A DNA stretch of 21,062 nucleotides from a virus. Positions 5,744 to 14,532 of the stretch are shown here, in pieces (the first letter of the stretch is position 1; each line of letters begins with the position of its first letter). A model generated the notes under the pieces. That model did not search any database and was not told where the DNA came from. It was given only the letters and a program-made list of their open reading frames with translations. The translations under genes were made by a program, and so were the position numbers. The stretch spans positions 1-21,062 of the IMG/VR virus record IMGVR_UViG_3300046171_000044; one strand, 5' to 3'.

Positions 5744-5884
5744 ATGTGTCCAAATTGTTTTACTAGGAATATGAAACGACAAGGACGCAATAGGCGTATA
5801 TGTAAAGATTGCGATACCGTATTTGCTAGGCCGAAAGAAAATGAGCAGAACAGCAGGAAAATGGAAGCTACCGCAGCCTACTGA
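5744..5884 (+). CDS. zinc-ribbon micro-protein between terS and terL (46 aa)
   Basis: The sequence MCPNCFTRNMKRQGRNRRIC, then KDCDTVF, gives CxxC-x14-CxxC, a zinc ribbon with intervening Arg/Lys. It closely resembles the short N-terminal ribbon of IS1 InsA-type transposition proteins and other DNA-binding ribbons (R-x-C-K-x-C-x-x-x-F ending). A strong AAGGAGGG (5723-5730) precedes ATG 5744 by 13 bases. The gene begins 37 bases after the corrected terS stop and overlaps the start of terL. The frame happens to be the one terS would read through after its frame error, but the two products are unrelated. The role is unknown; DNA binding near packaging genes is an inference. Confidence 0.6.
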   Translation: MCPNCFTRNMKRQGRNRRICKDCDTVFARPKENEQNSRKMEATAAY

Positions 5885-7679
5885 TTTAAAGGATGAGGAA
5901 GAGTGGGTTCCAGTCCCACGCATAGCAAGAACAATACCATTTGGATACATGGCAGATGAGAGTGACCCCGACATACTTTTGCCAGTAGCCACAGAGTTAG
6001 ATTTACTTGAGACTGCACGAAAACATGTGAAACGCTATTCATACAGGGAGGTGGCAAATTGGTTGTCGGCAAATTCTGGAAGATACATATCACATGTTGG
6101 GCTACGCAAAAGATTAGCACATGAACGACAGCGTAAGAACCAAGCTGAAAGCCTCCGCAAGTGGGCAGAGTATGCGGAAACGGCAATCGCCAAAGCGAAA
6201 GCAATCGAAGAAACAAGAACAGGCTCCAAAGCCAACGGTTGATATTGAAGAAGTTTCATATGAAACTAGCAGCATTGAAGAACACGCTAATGTGTTGTTC
6301 AAGCCAAACGAAGGGCCACAGACCCAATTTCTGGCTGCTAGTGAACGTGAAGTTTTATACGGAGGTAGTGCCGGTGGTGGTAAAAGCTACGCCATGTTGG
6401 CAGACCCCTTGCGATATATGGGTCATCCACAGTTCAGTGGACTACTGTTGCGACACACAACAGAAGAACTGCGAGAACTGATATTTAAGTCGCAGGAGTT
6501 GTACCCGAAAATCTGGCCGGGTATTAAGTGGTCAGAACGTAAGATGCAGTGGACTGCACCATCTGGCGCAAGGTTGTGGATGTCATATCTGGATAAGATG
6601 ATGATGTCTTGCGTTATCAGGGTCTGGCATTTAGCTGGATAGGGTTTGACGAATTAACTCAGTGGGCCACACCATATGCATGGAATTACATGCGTTCTCG
6701 TCTACGGTCCACTGCACCAGACTTGCCTATCTTTATGAGGGCTACAACTAACCCCGGTGGACGGGGACATCAGTGGGTCAAGAAGATGTTTATTGACCCT
6801 GCACCGTATAACAGGACATTTGATGCAACCGACATTGAAACAGGAGAAGTACTCAAGTACCCAGCAGGACATAGCAAGGCTGGAAAGTCTCTATTTAAAA
6901 GACGGTTCATCCCAGCAAGACTTTCTGATAACCCGTACCTATCTGCAGCAGGAGACTATGAAGCCATGCTTCTCTCTCTTCCAGAGCAGCAGCGTAGGCA
7001 GCTTCTTGAAGGCGATTGGGACATCAAAGAAGGTGCAGCGTTTACTGAGTTTAATAGGGATGTTCATGTTGTGGAGCCTTTTCGTATCCCTAACAACTGG
7101 GTCAAGTTTCGTGCATGTGACTATGGTTACGGCAGTTATTCTGGTGTTATTTGGTTTGCCGTTGCGCCTGATGAGCAACTGGTTGTATATAGAGAATTGT
7201 ACGTCAGTAAAGTATTGGCAACAGACTTGGCAGATATGATATTGGATTTGGAAGCTGAAGATGGCAACATTAAGTATGGTGTTTTGGATAGCAGTCTTTG
7301 GCACAAGCGTGGCGATACTGGTCCTTCTCTTGCGGAGCAAATGATTAGCAAAGGCTGTCGCTGGAGACCATCAGACCGTAGTCGTGGTAGCCGTGTAGCA
7401 GGTAAGAACGAAATACATCGTAGACTACAGATAGACGAATTTACAGAGGAACCAAGACTTGTATTCTTTAATAGCTGTACAAATGTCATCGGTCAATTAC
7501 CGTCCATCCCGTTGGACAAAGAAAATCCAGAAGACGTTGACACAAAGTCTGAAGACCATTTGTATGACGCACTCCGGTACGGTATTATGTCCCGACCCCG
7601 GTTCTCTATTTTCGACTACGACCCGCACGGGCGACCATCGACAGGTATGCCGGTAGCAGATTCTACATTTGGATATTAA
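5841..7679 (+). CDS. terL: terminase large subunit (two frame breaks)
   Basis: This is the ATPase and nuclease of the packaging motor. Three frames join: 5841-6212, 6214-about 6596, and about 6600-7679. Repairs are one A removed near 6213 and one A added near 6596 (giving SYLDKDDDVLRYQG). The product is about 612 aa. The N-terminal part has a helix-turn-helix-like stretch (YREVANWLSANSGRYISHVG). The Walker A is GGSAGGGKS (from 6361), the Walker B IGFDEL, and the coupling motif ATTNPGG. The nuclease Asp residues are in ACDYGYG, GVLDSS and DHLYDALRYG. The start is set at ATG 5841; a TTG at 5823 would add six residues. Confidence 0.88.
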
Positions 7680-7688
7680 GGAAACATT

Positions 7689-9814
7689 ATGGCCGAAGAT
7701 GAAATGATGATTGAAGATGATGCTATCGCTCTTGAAGATACAGAGGATACTGTGGCTGAAGACGCTGAAGTATCCAACATTATTCCATTTATTATGGACC
7801 GATATCAACGGGCAGAAGACTATCGCTATCAAGATGAAGAAAGATGGCTTCGTGCTTATCGCAACTATCGTGGACTTTATGGTCCTGATGTACAATTCAC
7901 TGAAGCAGAAAAGTCTCGCATATTTATTAAGGTAACAAAAACAAAAACACTGGCTGCTTATGGTCAAATTGTTGATGTACTATTTGCTGCTAATAAATTC
8001 CCTTTGTCGGTTGACCCTACAGAACTTCCTGAAGGCGTAGTTGAAAGTGTACACTTTGACCCACAGGAACCAGAACAACTTCAGGGTGAGACAGCTTTGT
8101 CTAGTCCATATGGGTTTGCTGGAGATGGCGTAGAGTTCCCTGCTGGTGCTACTGCACAATCCTTGCAGGATAAGCTAGGTCGCTTGCAAACAAACTAGAG
8201 CCTGTAGAAGAAACTAAAAGAAGGTCCGGGTAAAACTCCTACAGCAATTACATTTAGCCCTGCTATGATTGCAGCTAAAAAGATGCAGAAGAAGATACAC
8301 GACCAGCTTGAAGAGTCTGGTGCTACTAAGCATCTGCGTAAGTCTGCATTTGAGATGGCACTGTTTGGTACAGGCGTAATGAAAGGTCCATTTGCTACGG
8401 ATAAAGAGTATCCTAATTGGAATGAAGACGGTGAACTATGACCCACTGTTTAAAACAGTTCCGCAAGTTCAGCATGTATCTGTTTGGAACTTTTATCCTG
8501 ACCCTGATGCAATAACATGGATGAAGCGCAGTATGTAATTGAACGACATAAGATGTCACGTTCACAGCTGCGTCAATCTAAAGAAGCGTCCATACTTCCG
8601 TGGTCAAGTTATTGATGAAGCAATTGCATTGGGTGAAAACTACACAAAAAAGTATTGGGAAGATGACCTTGCAGATTATGCACCAGAACATGGGATTGAA
8701 AGATTTGAAGTTCTAGAGTATTGGGGTACTATTGATACCAGTATGCTAGAAGAAAACAATGTTGATATACCGGACGAACTAAAAGAGTTTGATGAATTGC
8801 AAGCCAACATTTGGGTTTGTAATAACAAGCTACTTCGTGTCGTTCTTAATCCTTTCAAGCCAGCAAAGATACCTTATCATGCTTCTCCGTATGAGATAAA
8901 CCCATACAGTTTCTTTGGGGTAGGCATTGCAGAGAACATGGATGATACGCAGACGCTGATGAATGGCTTCATGCGTATGGCTGTGGACAACGCTGTACTA
9001 TCTGGTAACTTGATTGTAGAAGTAGACGAAACTAATTTGGTGCCGGGCAAGACCTTCACTGTATCCGGGCAAGGTATTCCGTCGTCAGGGTGGCGCACCC
9101 GGTCAGGCTATCTTTGGTACAAAGTTCCCAAATGTTTCCTCAGAGAACATGATGCTATTTGACAAGGCTCGTGTGCTGGCAGACGAAAGCACTGGCTTTC
9201 CATCATACGCACATGGTCAAACAGGCGTACAAGGTGTGGGCCGGACAGCCAGCGGTATTTCTATGTTAATGAATGCTGCTTCTGGTGGAACAAAAAATGT
9301 TATCAAGAATGTAGACGATTATCTTTTGCGTCCACTTGGTGAAGGGTTTTTCCGGTTTAATATGCAGTTTGACTTTGACCCAACTATTAAGGGCGACCTT
9401 GAAGTGAAAGCACGAGGCACAGAAAGTCTCATGGCTAACGAGGTTCGTAGTCAGAGGCTTATGCAATTCCTTGGTGTGGCAAGTAATCCTGCTTTGGCAC
9501 CATTTGCTAAGTTTCAGTATATTATTCGTGAGATTGCAAAATCACTTGACCTTGACCCCGACAAGGTTACTAACAATATGGATGAGGCTGCTCTTCAAGC
9601 TGAACTTCTCAAAGGCTTTCAAGCCCCAGCAGAAAATCAGCAGCAACCACCGGCTGGCGTTGACCCAACAGACCCAACTGGTGCAGGGGGCGGTACAATT
9701 GGCGTAGGACAAGCACCTGTGCCGGGAGAGCAAGGATTTAGTGCAAATGGACAAGGAACTACTCAGCAAGTTGAAGCCGCTGGTCAACAGCAAGCAGTGG
9801 CCCCACTTCAGTAA
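7689..9814 (+). CDS. portal protein (six frame breaks)
   Basis: This dodecameric ring protein forms the DNA entry vertex. AAGGAAAC precedes the ATG. Segments in order: acidic N-terminus, RAYRNYRGLYGPDVQFTEAE, FIKVTKTKTLAAYGQIVDVL, FSPAMIAAKKMQKKIHDQLE, SVWNFYPDPDA, IERHKMSRSQLRQ, NPYSFFGVGIAENMDDTQTL, RRQGGAPGQAIFGTKFPN, GVGRTASGISMLMNAASG and a Gln/Pro/Gly-rich C-terminus. Together they make about 708 aa, normal for portals of short-tailed phages. Breaks lie near 8189, 8213, 8436, 8512, 8578 and 9079, each fixable by one (or two) bases. The order after TerL and before scaffold/capsid supports the identity. Confidence 0.82.
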
Positions 9815-9965
9815 TTATTTAGATAGTTTAATTACTATACAACAAAAGTCATTGGAACAAGCAGACAATGAAATTTTATTGTATCGTTCACAGGGAGCAA
9901 TAGCCGTGTTGAAAAAGATGCAACAACTAAAGAAAGATGTGGTGACACAAAATGTCAATATTTAA
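9747..9965 (+). CDS. small helical phage protein overlapping the portal end (72 aa)
   Basis: The frame begins MDKELLSKLKPLVNSKQWPH and reads FSNYLDSLITIQQKSLEQAD, then RSQGAIAVLKKMQQLKKDV. It is a compact, mostly helical, mildly basic protein of a type often found between portal and internal virion genes in marine phages. AAGGA at 9731-9735 serves ATG 9747 (or GTG 9741). Its first 68 bases overlap the portal C-terminus, and its last 14 overlap the next gene. The amino-acid sense in this frame is far better than chance for the 137 bases outside the portal. A chaperone or head-completion role is possible; none is shown. Confidence 0.7.
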   Translation: MDKELLSKLKPLVNSKQWPHFSNYLDSLITIQQKSLEQADNEILLYRSQGAIAVLKKMQQLKKDVVTQNVNI

Positions 9966-12900
9966 AAAGCACTCACGTAAAGACGTTGTTCGCGCTATTG
10001 AGGCGCACGAGGTAGGTCCGTATAAAGATACTAAGGAGGGCTGGCCGTATATCTTTACAGGAGTGTCTAGAAAGAAAAACCCGTCTTCTGCGTTTGGTCC
10101 TAGACAAATAACATACTCTACTATTGCTAATGCTCTTGCTGCATATAAAGAGAAAGGCAATGAACTCTCTCCTGAGTTAGAATCCTACGCAAATAAACTT
10201 GTTGCTCAAGGAAAAAACAAAGTAAATCTAGACCAAGGTGCAGCAAAGTTTTATAATGATGCTGGTATAGGTATTGAGCGAGAAGCAACAGCAGAGGATA
10301 GAGCATCTTTTGGTTCTTTTGGCACAGGATTTATTCCCAGAGAAGACCACGAAAAATATTATTCTGCAATTGCGGATATTGTATTTGATGAAAAACTTAG
10401 AGAAGCTGAAGCACTTGATGTGAAAGACCACGATGGTTTTTTGCGTGTCTATCATGGTAGCACTGACCCAGAAAAAAATCAAGAATATCAAAAGAATGTT
10501 AATAGATATTTAGACGACCCAAGTTTGATAGACCGTAAACCCGGTCTTTTTGGTTTGGGTATGGTCATTCCTGGTACAAGGATTGGCTTTAATAAGGGTG
10601 GCGAAGTTTCAATGCAGAAACAAATGGAACTATTTGATGAGGGTGGCCTCATGGATGAGGGAGGGACAACAGACCCAATATCAGGCAACGATGTTCCAGT
10701 AGGCTCCCTGCAAAAAGAAGTGCGCGACGACATTCCTGCCCAACTTAGTGAGGGCGAGTTTGTTATGCCAGCCGACGTTGTGCGCTATCACGGACTAGAC
10801 AAGATGATGGCATTACGTGACGAAGCAAAAGCTGGCTTGCAGCGCATGGACGCAATGGGTCAGATGGGTAATGCAGACGAAGCTACAATTCCTGATGGCA
10901 TTCCATTTAACATGGATGACTTGATTGTGGATGACGAGCCTATGCAGATGCAGGTTGGTGGTTTTGTACCGCAGCTTCAGCCATACACCTCTTTACAAGG
11001 ACAACAGCCTACAGGTTTTGCACAGCTTCAAGAAACCGCGCCAATTCAACAGCGAATTACAAGTCCATATTCCATTGCAGCTTCACCACAACCAACTGGT
11101 CCATTACTTACTGCAGAACAGCTTGTGCCACGTGTTGAAACAGAATTTAGAACATATGTTAATGCAGAGGGTCAGACTTTACAGATACCATTTATTGATG
11201 GCCAGCCTTTGTATCCAATTCCGCCGGGCTACACATTGCAGTCAACAACTGCTCCACAAGACCCTGCACAGCAACAACCCGTACAGGCTCCTATGCAACC
11301 TGTTCAACAAGATGACCCATCAGATGAGCCAAGCACTGCTCCGTCAGCGACTGCAGTATTTGGTGGCACAGTTTCCGATGGTCGTATATTTGGTGGCACA
11401 ACATACGGGGTATCCTATGATTCAAGTGGTACAACTGCACCGGGAATACTAGGAGCCTTGACAGGACGGGTGGACCGTGTTACACTTACACGTGACGGCC
11501 AACAAGCAACTATGTCACGCGATTTGTACAATCGACTAAAGGAAGATAGAACAAGCCCTGAAACCACACAAATAATTAATCAGCTATTTAATTATACTGA
11601 TGCAGCTAATCAAGCAATCAATCAATCTGCAGGACTAGATAGAGGAATTTTAGGTTTTGGTGGCAATCGAAAAGAATTGGAAAGTGACGCTGCCCGTGAA
11701 ATATATGAAGACTTAGGTTTAGAATATAAAAATCAACCTTTGTCTGAAGCACTCATGGTGCAAGCAGAAACAGAAAGAGAAGAGGCTACAGCTGCACAAC
11801 CAGCGGTAAGACCAACTCCAGCAGATATTGACTACGAGGGTGTAGTCGCTGGTGAAGCTGCACGTATGGCAACACCAAGAACTGCTGATGGTATTGGGAC
11901 TGGACCATTGCCTAGTGCTACACTTACAACTACTGGACCACGTGCTGCAAGCCCAATTATGGCAGGTGGTTCAAATGTGGGACAACTAAGCACAGGTCGC
12001 CCGGCAACTGAGGGCGACATTGCTAGATTGTTTGGGCAAGAGACTACAGCAGCTGGTACACGCTTTGACCCAATGGAGATTGGTTTCCCTGTAGGCACTC
12101 GTCTTACTGGACCGGAGGAACGTCTGTCTGATTCAACGCGCATGACACGCCTTGACGCACCAACTGCGCCTGTCTTTGCAGATGCAGAGGTTGCTACCAT
12201 CAATCGTTTTGGTAAACTTACAGATTATCAGAAGGTAGGTGATAACTTCTTCCGCGTAAAGGCAGATGGCTCATTGGCTGCAGCACCAGCCACAGGGCTT
12301 ACGGCAATGAACTTGCGTAATCCAGACTCACCTATAGTAAGTCGTCAAACGGTGGCTAGACCAACAGGGGATGATATTTCTTTACCAATGTCACGTCCTC
12401 GTGTACCTGATGCAATTCTTCGTGGTCAGCCTAGTGCTAGGAGGGACACAACTCCAGCAGACATTGACTATGAAGGGGTTGTTGCAGGCGAAAGTCAACG
12501 TATGGCAGATGAAGCAAGACGTAGACAGGAAGAGCGTGATGCAGAACGCGCAGAGGCAATTGTTGCAGAAGAAAGTCGCCGTCAACAAAGTCAAACAGAT
12601 ACAGATGAAGCTGACAGAGTTGCTGCAGAAGAAGGTCGTGGGAACATTGTCACGGATAGTTCTGGTCGCCCTGTTACCAGCCGTAGCACAGGGCCGTGCA
12701 GTAACAACATCACGAGGACAACAGCTTCGTGAGAGTGGTTCTGATGGTGACGCAGCTATTGAACGTCAAGCAGAAGCTATGCGACAGGAAGCAGCCCGTA
12801 GAGAAAATGAACAACGGGCTAGAGCCGCAGAATCTTCTAGATATCAAGCACAAGCGGATGCTTCAGACGACAGTGATAGTGGCGGCGGTACATACTGTTG

Positions 12901-13204
12901 TACTGCATCATGGAAGCGCAACCAGATGACCATTACAGAAATTAAAGAACTTCGTAGGTGGCATCGTCAACAGTCTAGCATGTGGCAAGAGGGATATGAT
13001 ATCTGGGGTAAGTGGGTTGCAGATAATCTTGTTGCTAAATCGGATTGGTCAGCATCTGTTGTTAAGGATGTGTATGAAGCGTTCATTAATAAAAAGTATA
13101 CTGCAAAGGGCTTGTTTGGTCTCGCAGTAATTATTCCTGGCGTATATGCCACAGCAATTTATCGGAGAATGAAGAACTATGGACGAGTTACTTGCACTAA
13201 TTAG
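9952..13204 (+). CDS. giant internal virion protein with lysozyme-like N-terminus (one frame break)
   Basis: The frame from 9952 leads to a stop at 12732, but sense moves to the +1 frame near 12685 and continues to 13204, giving about 1083 aa. Residues 1-170 look like a glycan-cutting domain: VVRAIEAHEVG (candidate Glu17/Glu20), SSAFGPRQITYST (45-57, as in transglycosylase SxxxGxxQ) and a later D/H-rich part. Near 255-300 is PAQLSEGEFVMPADVVRYHG, recurrent in marine phages. A long Pro/Gln/Thr/Ala-rich middle follows, with TPADIDYEGVVAGE twice. Then comes an Arg/Glu coiled coil. The C-terminus has YCCTASWKRNQMTITEIK and YTAKGLFGLAVIIPGVY. An ejection role like T7 gp16 is inferred. Confidence 0.72.
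11815..12507 (+). repeat. two copies of peptide TPADIDYEGVVAGE in the internal virion protein
   Basis: Copies are encoded at 11815-11856 and 12451-12492, and each is followed shortly by R-M-A (up to about 12507). All 14 residues are identical, while at least eight of the 14 codons differ, all silently (for example gat/gac, tac/tat, gag/gaa, gtc/gtt). The DNA repeat is therefore old and the peptide appears to be kept by selection, as for a docking or processing site. Confidence 0.8.
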
Positions 13205-13373
13205 AGAGCGTTATATGTCGCTTTCTGAAGAAGAGAAAGATGATATCCGTCGTCTTATGGGTACACAAGAAGGTCGCGTACTTGCAAAGTTACTTGGCCC
13301 TGACCTAATGCAACAAATTCGCTTGAGGCCACCGCAAGGTGCTTCTCGCAAACGTGGACTAGCAGCACGTTAA
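13179..13373 (+). CDS. small charged phage protein (64 aa)
   Basis: ATG 13179 lies inside the last 26 bases of the internal virion gene. The product reads MDELLALIRERYMSLSEEEK, then DDIRRLMGTQEGRVLAKLLG, and ends with a basic RLRPPQGASRKRGLAAR tail. It is an amphipathic helical protein with an acidic first half and basic end. No known family is recognised. Its position before the scaffold and its size suggest a head-assembly accessory, but this is only context. No clear Shine-Dalgarno sequence is seen, so translation may depend on termination of the upstream gene. Confidence 0.75.
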   Translation: MDELLALIRERYMSLSEEEKDDIRRLMGTQEGRVLAKLLGPDLMQQIRLRPPQGASRKRGLAAR

Positions 13374-13427
13374 ACAGCTAGATTAACTGGCCTACCCATC
13401 CCCCTGCATGGCTACGATGGCCCCAGA

Positions 13428-13437
13428 TAGGAGAAAC
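13428..13437 (+). promoter_or_regulatory. ribosome binding block TAGGAGAAAC (scaffold)
   Basis: The 10-base block TAGGAGAAAC lies two bases before the scaffold ATG and occurs again, identical, at 14520-14529 before the capsid ATG. These are among the strongest Shine-Dalgarno sites in the window. They fit the high demand for both proteins. Confidence 0.7.
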
Positions 13438-13439
13438 CT

Positions 13440-14294
13440 ATGAATGACACAATCATGGCTGAAGAGATGAAGCCCCAAGAAACCAAGGCATTTGTATCAA
13501 AGCCGTATAGTAATGATGAGCGTATCAAGAAAGATGAAGAAGAACTTGAACAGCTTATGAAAGAACAAAAAGGTGAGGTTGAGGAGTCTGAAGACGAACC
13601 TACTTCATCTGAAGAAAAAACATTTAAGAAACGGTATGGTGACTTACGGCGTCATACACAAGAAAAAGAACGCGAGTTTCAAAAGCAACTAGAAGAATTA
13701 AAATCTCAACTTGATTCTGCTACCCGCAAAGAAATGCAGCTACCAAAGTCCGACGAAGACCTAGAGGCTTGGGCAAAGGAATACCCAGATGTTGCTGCTA
13801 TTATTGAAACTATTGCTGCCAAAAAGGCTCAAGAACAGTCTAAAGAACTTGAGGATAGGTTTAAGGCAGTTGATGAAATGCAATTTAACGCCAAACGAGA
13901 AAAAGCAGAAGCGGAACTAATGCGACTGCATCCTGACTTTGACGAGATTAGGGATAGCGATGACTTTCACGAGTGGGCTGATGAACAGCCTAAGTGGGTA
14001 CAGGAAGCACTCTATGAGAACGACAATGATGCTCGTTCTGCTGCCCGTGCTATTGACTTGTACAAAACAGACAGAAACATCACGACTAAGAAAAAGTCAA
14101 AGGGTAATGCAGCAGAAGCTGTCACATCAAAGAATACTAGAAGCAAGCCGCAAGAGAATGAGGCATCTTCTTATTTAAAAGAATCGGAAGTTCAACGTAT
14201 GTCACCACAAGAATACGAGAAGAACTCTGACCAAATCATGGAAGCTATCCGTAGTGGAAAGTTTATCTATGATATATCTGGTTCAGCCAGGTAA
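13440..14294 (+). CDS. capsid scaffolding protein (284 aa)
   Basis: This is a highly charged, Glu/Lys-rich, coiled-coil protein directly upstream of the major capsid gene, the classic place and make-up of a phage scaffold that guides procapsid assembly. Visible parts: an acidic N-terminus, a coiled-coil stretch at about 60-95 (RRHTQEKEREFQKQLEELKS), the segment SDEDLEAWAKEYPDVAAIIE, a second helical region to about 170, LMRLHPDFDEIRDSDDFHEW, a linker rich in Lys/Ser/Asn, and a C-terminal MSPQEYEKNSDQIMEAIRSG. Translation uses TAGGAGAAAC, the same ribosome-site block as the capsid gene. The length is usual for scaffolds. No protease motif is seen. Confidence 0.85.
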   Translation: MNDTIMAEEMKPQETKAFVSKPYSNDERIKKDEEELEQLMKEQKGEVEESEDEPTSSEEKTFKKRYGDLRRHTQEKEREFQKQLEELKSQLDSATRKEMQLPKSDEDLEAWAKEYPDVAAIIETIAAKKAQEQSKELEDRFKAVDEMQFNAKREKAEAELMRLHPDFDEIRDSDDFHEWADEQPKWVQEALYENDNDARSAARAIDLYKTDRNITTKKKSKGNAAEAVTSKNTRSKPQENEASSYLKESEVQRMSPQEYEKNSDQIMEAIRSGKFIYDISGSAR

Positions 14295-14303
14295 AAAAAA
14301 GTG

Positions 14304-14331
14304 TTGACAAATGGTTATTTTTTAGTATAAC
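14304..14331 (+). promoter_or_regulatory. sigma-70-like promoter (P2) for the capsid gene
   Basis: TTGACA (14304-14309) and TATAAC (14326-14331) are 16 bases apart, just after the scaffold stop codon. The leader to the capsid start is about 195 bases. This would add extra capsid transcripts to those from upstream. A second TTGACA at 14425-14430 is followed 18 bases later by TTTAAG and is a weaker candidate. Confidence 0.7.
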
Positions 14332-14348
14332 TATAGTCATCAAAGGTG

Positions 14349-14485
14349 TAAGTGGGTTCGCTACCTGCTTATGCCTAATCCGCAAACACTTCAGTCTTAT
14401 GGATTACCTGACGAGCATGGCCCGTTGACAAACTGGGCGGCCACCTAGTTTAAGATACGCACCCATAGTGAATCAGCCTCTGATT
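14349..14485 (+). promoter_or_regulatory. capsid leader with three hairpins
   Basis: Three stem-loops follow promoter P2. The first pairs TAAGTGGGT (14349-14357) with ACCTGCTTA (14363-14371), nine pairs including two G-U, with a 5-base loop. The second pairs AACTGGG (14431-14437) with CCTAGTT (14444-14450), loop of six. The third pairs AATCAG (14471-14476) with CTGATT (14480-14485), loop of three. None is followed by a T run, so they are not classic terminators and may protect or regulate the mRNA. A possible 25-codon frame (ATG 14371 to TAG 14448) lies across the first two. Confidence 0.5.
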
Positions 14486-14532
14486 AGTCTGGTGAGTTTG
14501 CATCTGTAAAATGCTAATTTAGGAGAAACATC

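Noticed and set aside
12371-12680. Separate gene reading into the end of the internal virion protein
   Set aside because: Up to about 12685 this frame is a shadow; only the part after that is real and belongs to the large protein through a single frame shift.
5327-12690. Decayed prophage or programmed frameshifting as explanation of the breaks
   Set aside because: The sense of each protein is fully kept in every piece. Breaks are single bases in short runs, and no slippery-sequence-plus-structure pattern or accumulated stops is seen. Sequencing indels explain them more simply.
13374-13427. Possible terminator before the scaffold gene
   Set aside because: The GGCC-containing segments do not form a good stem and no T run follows.
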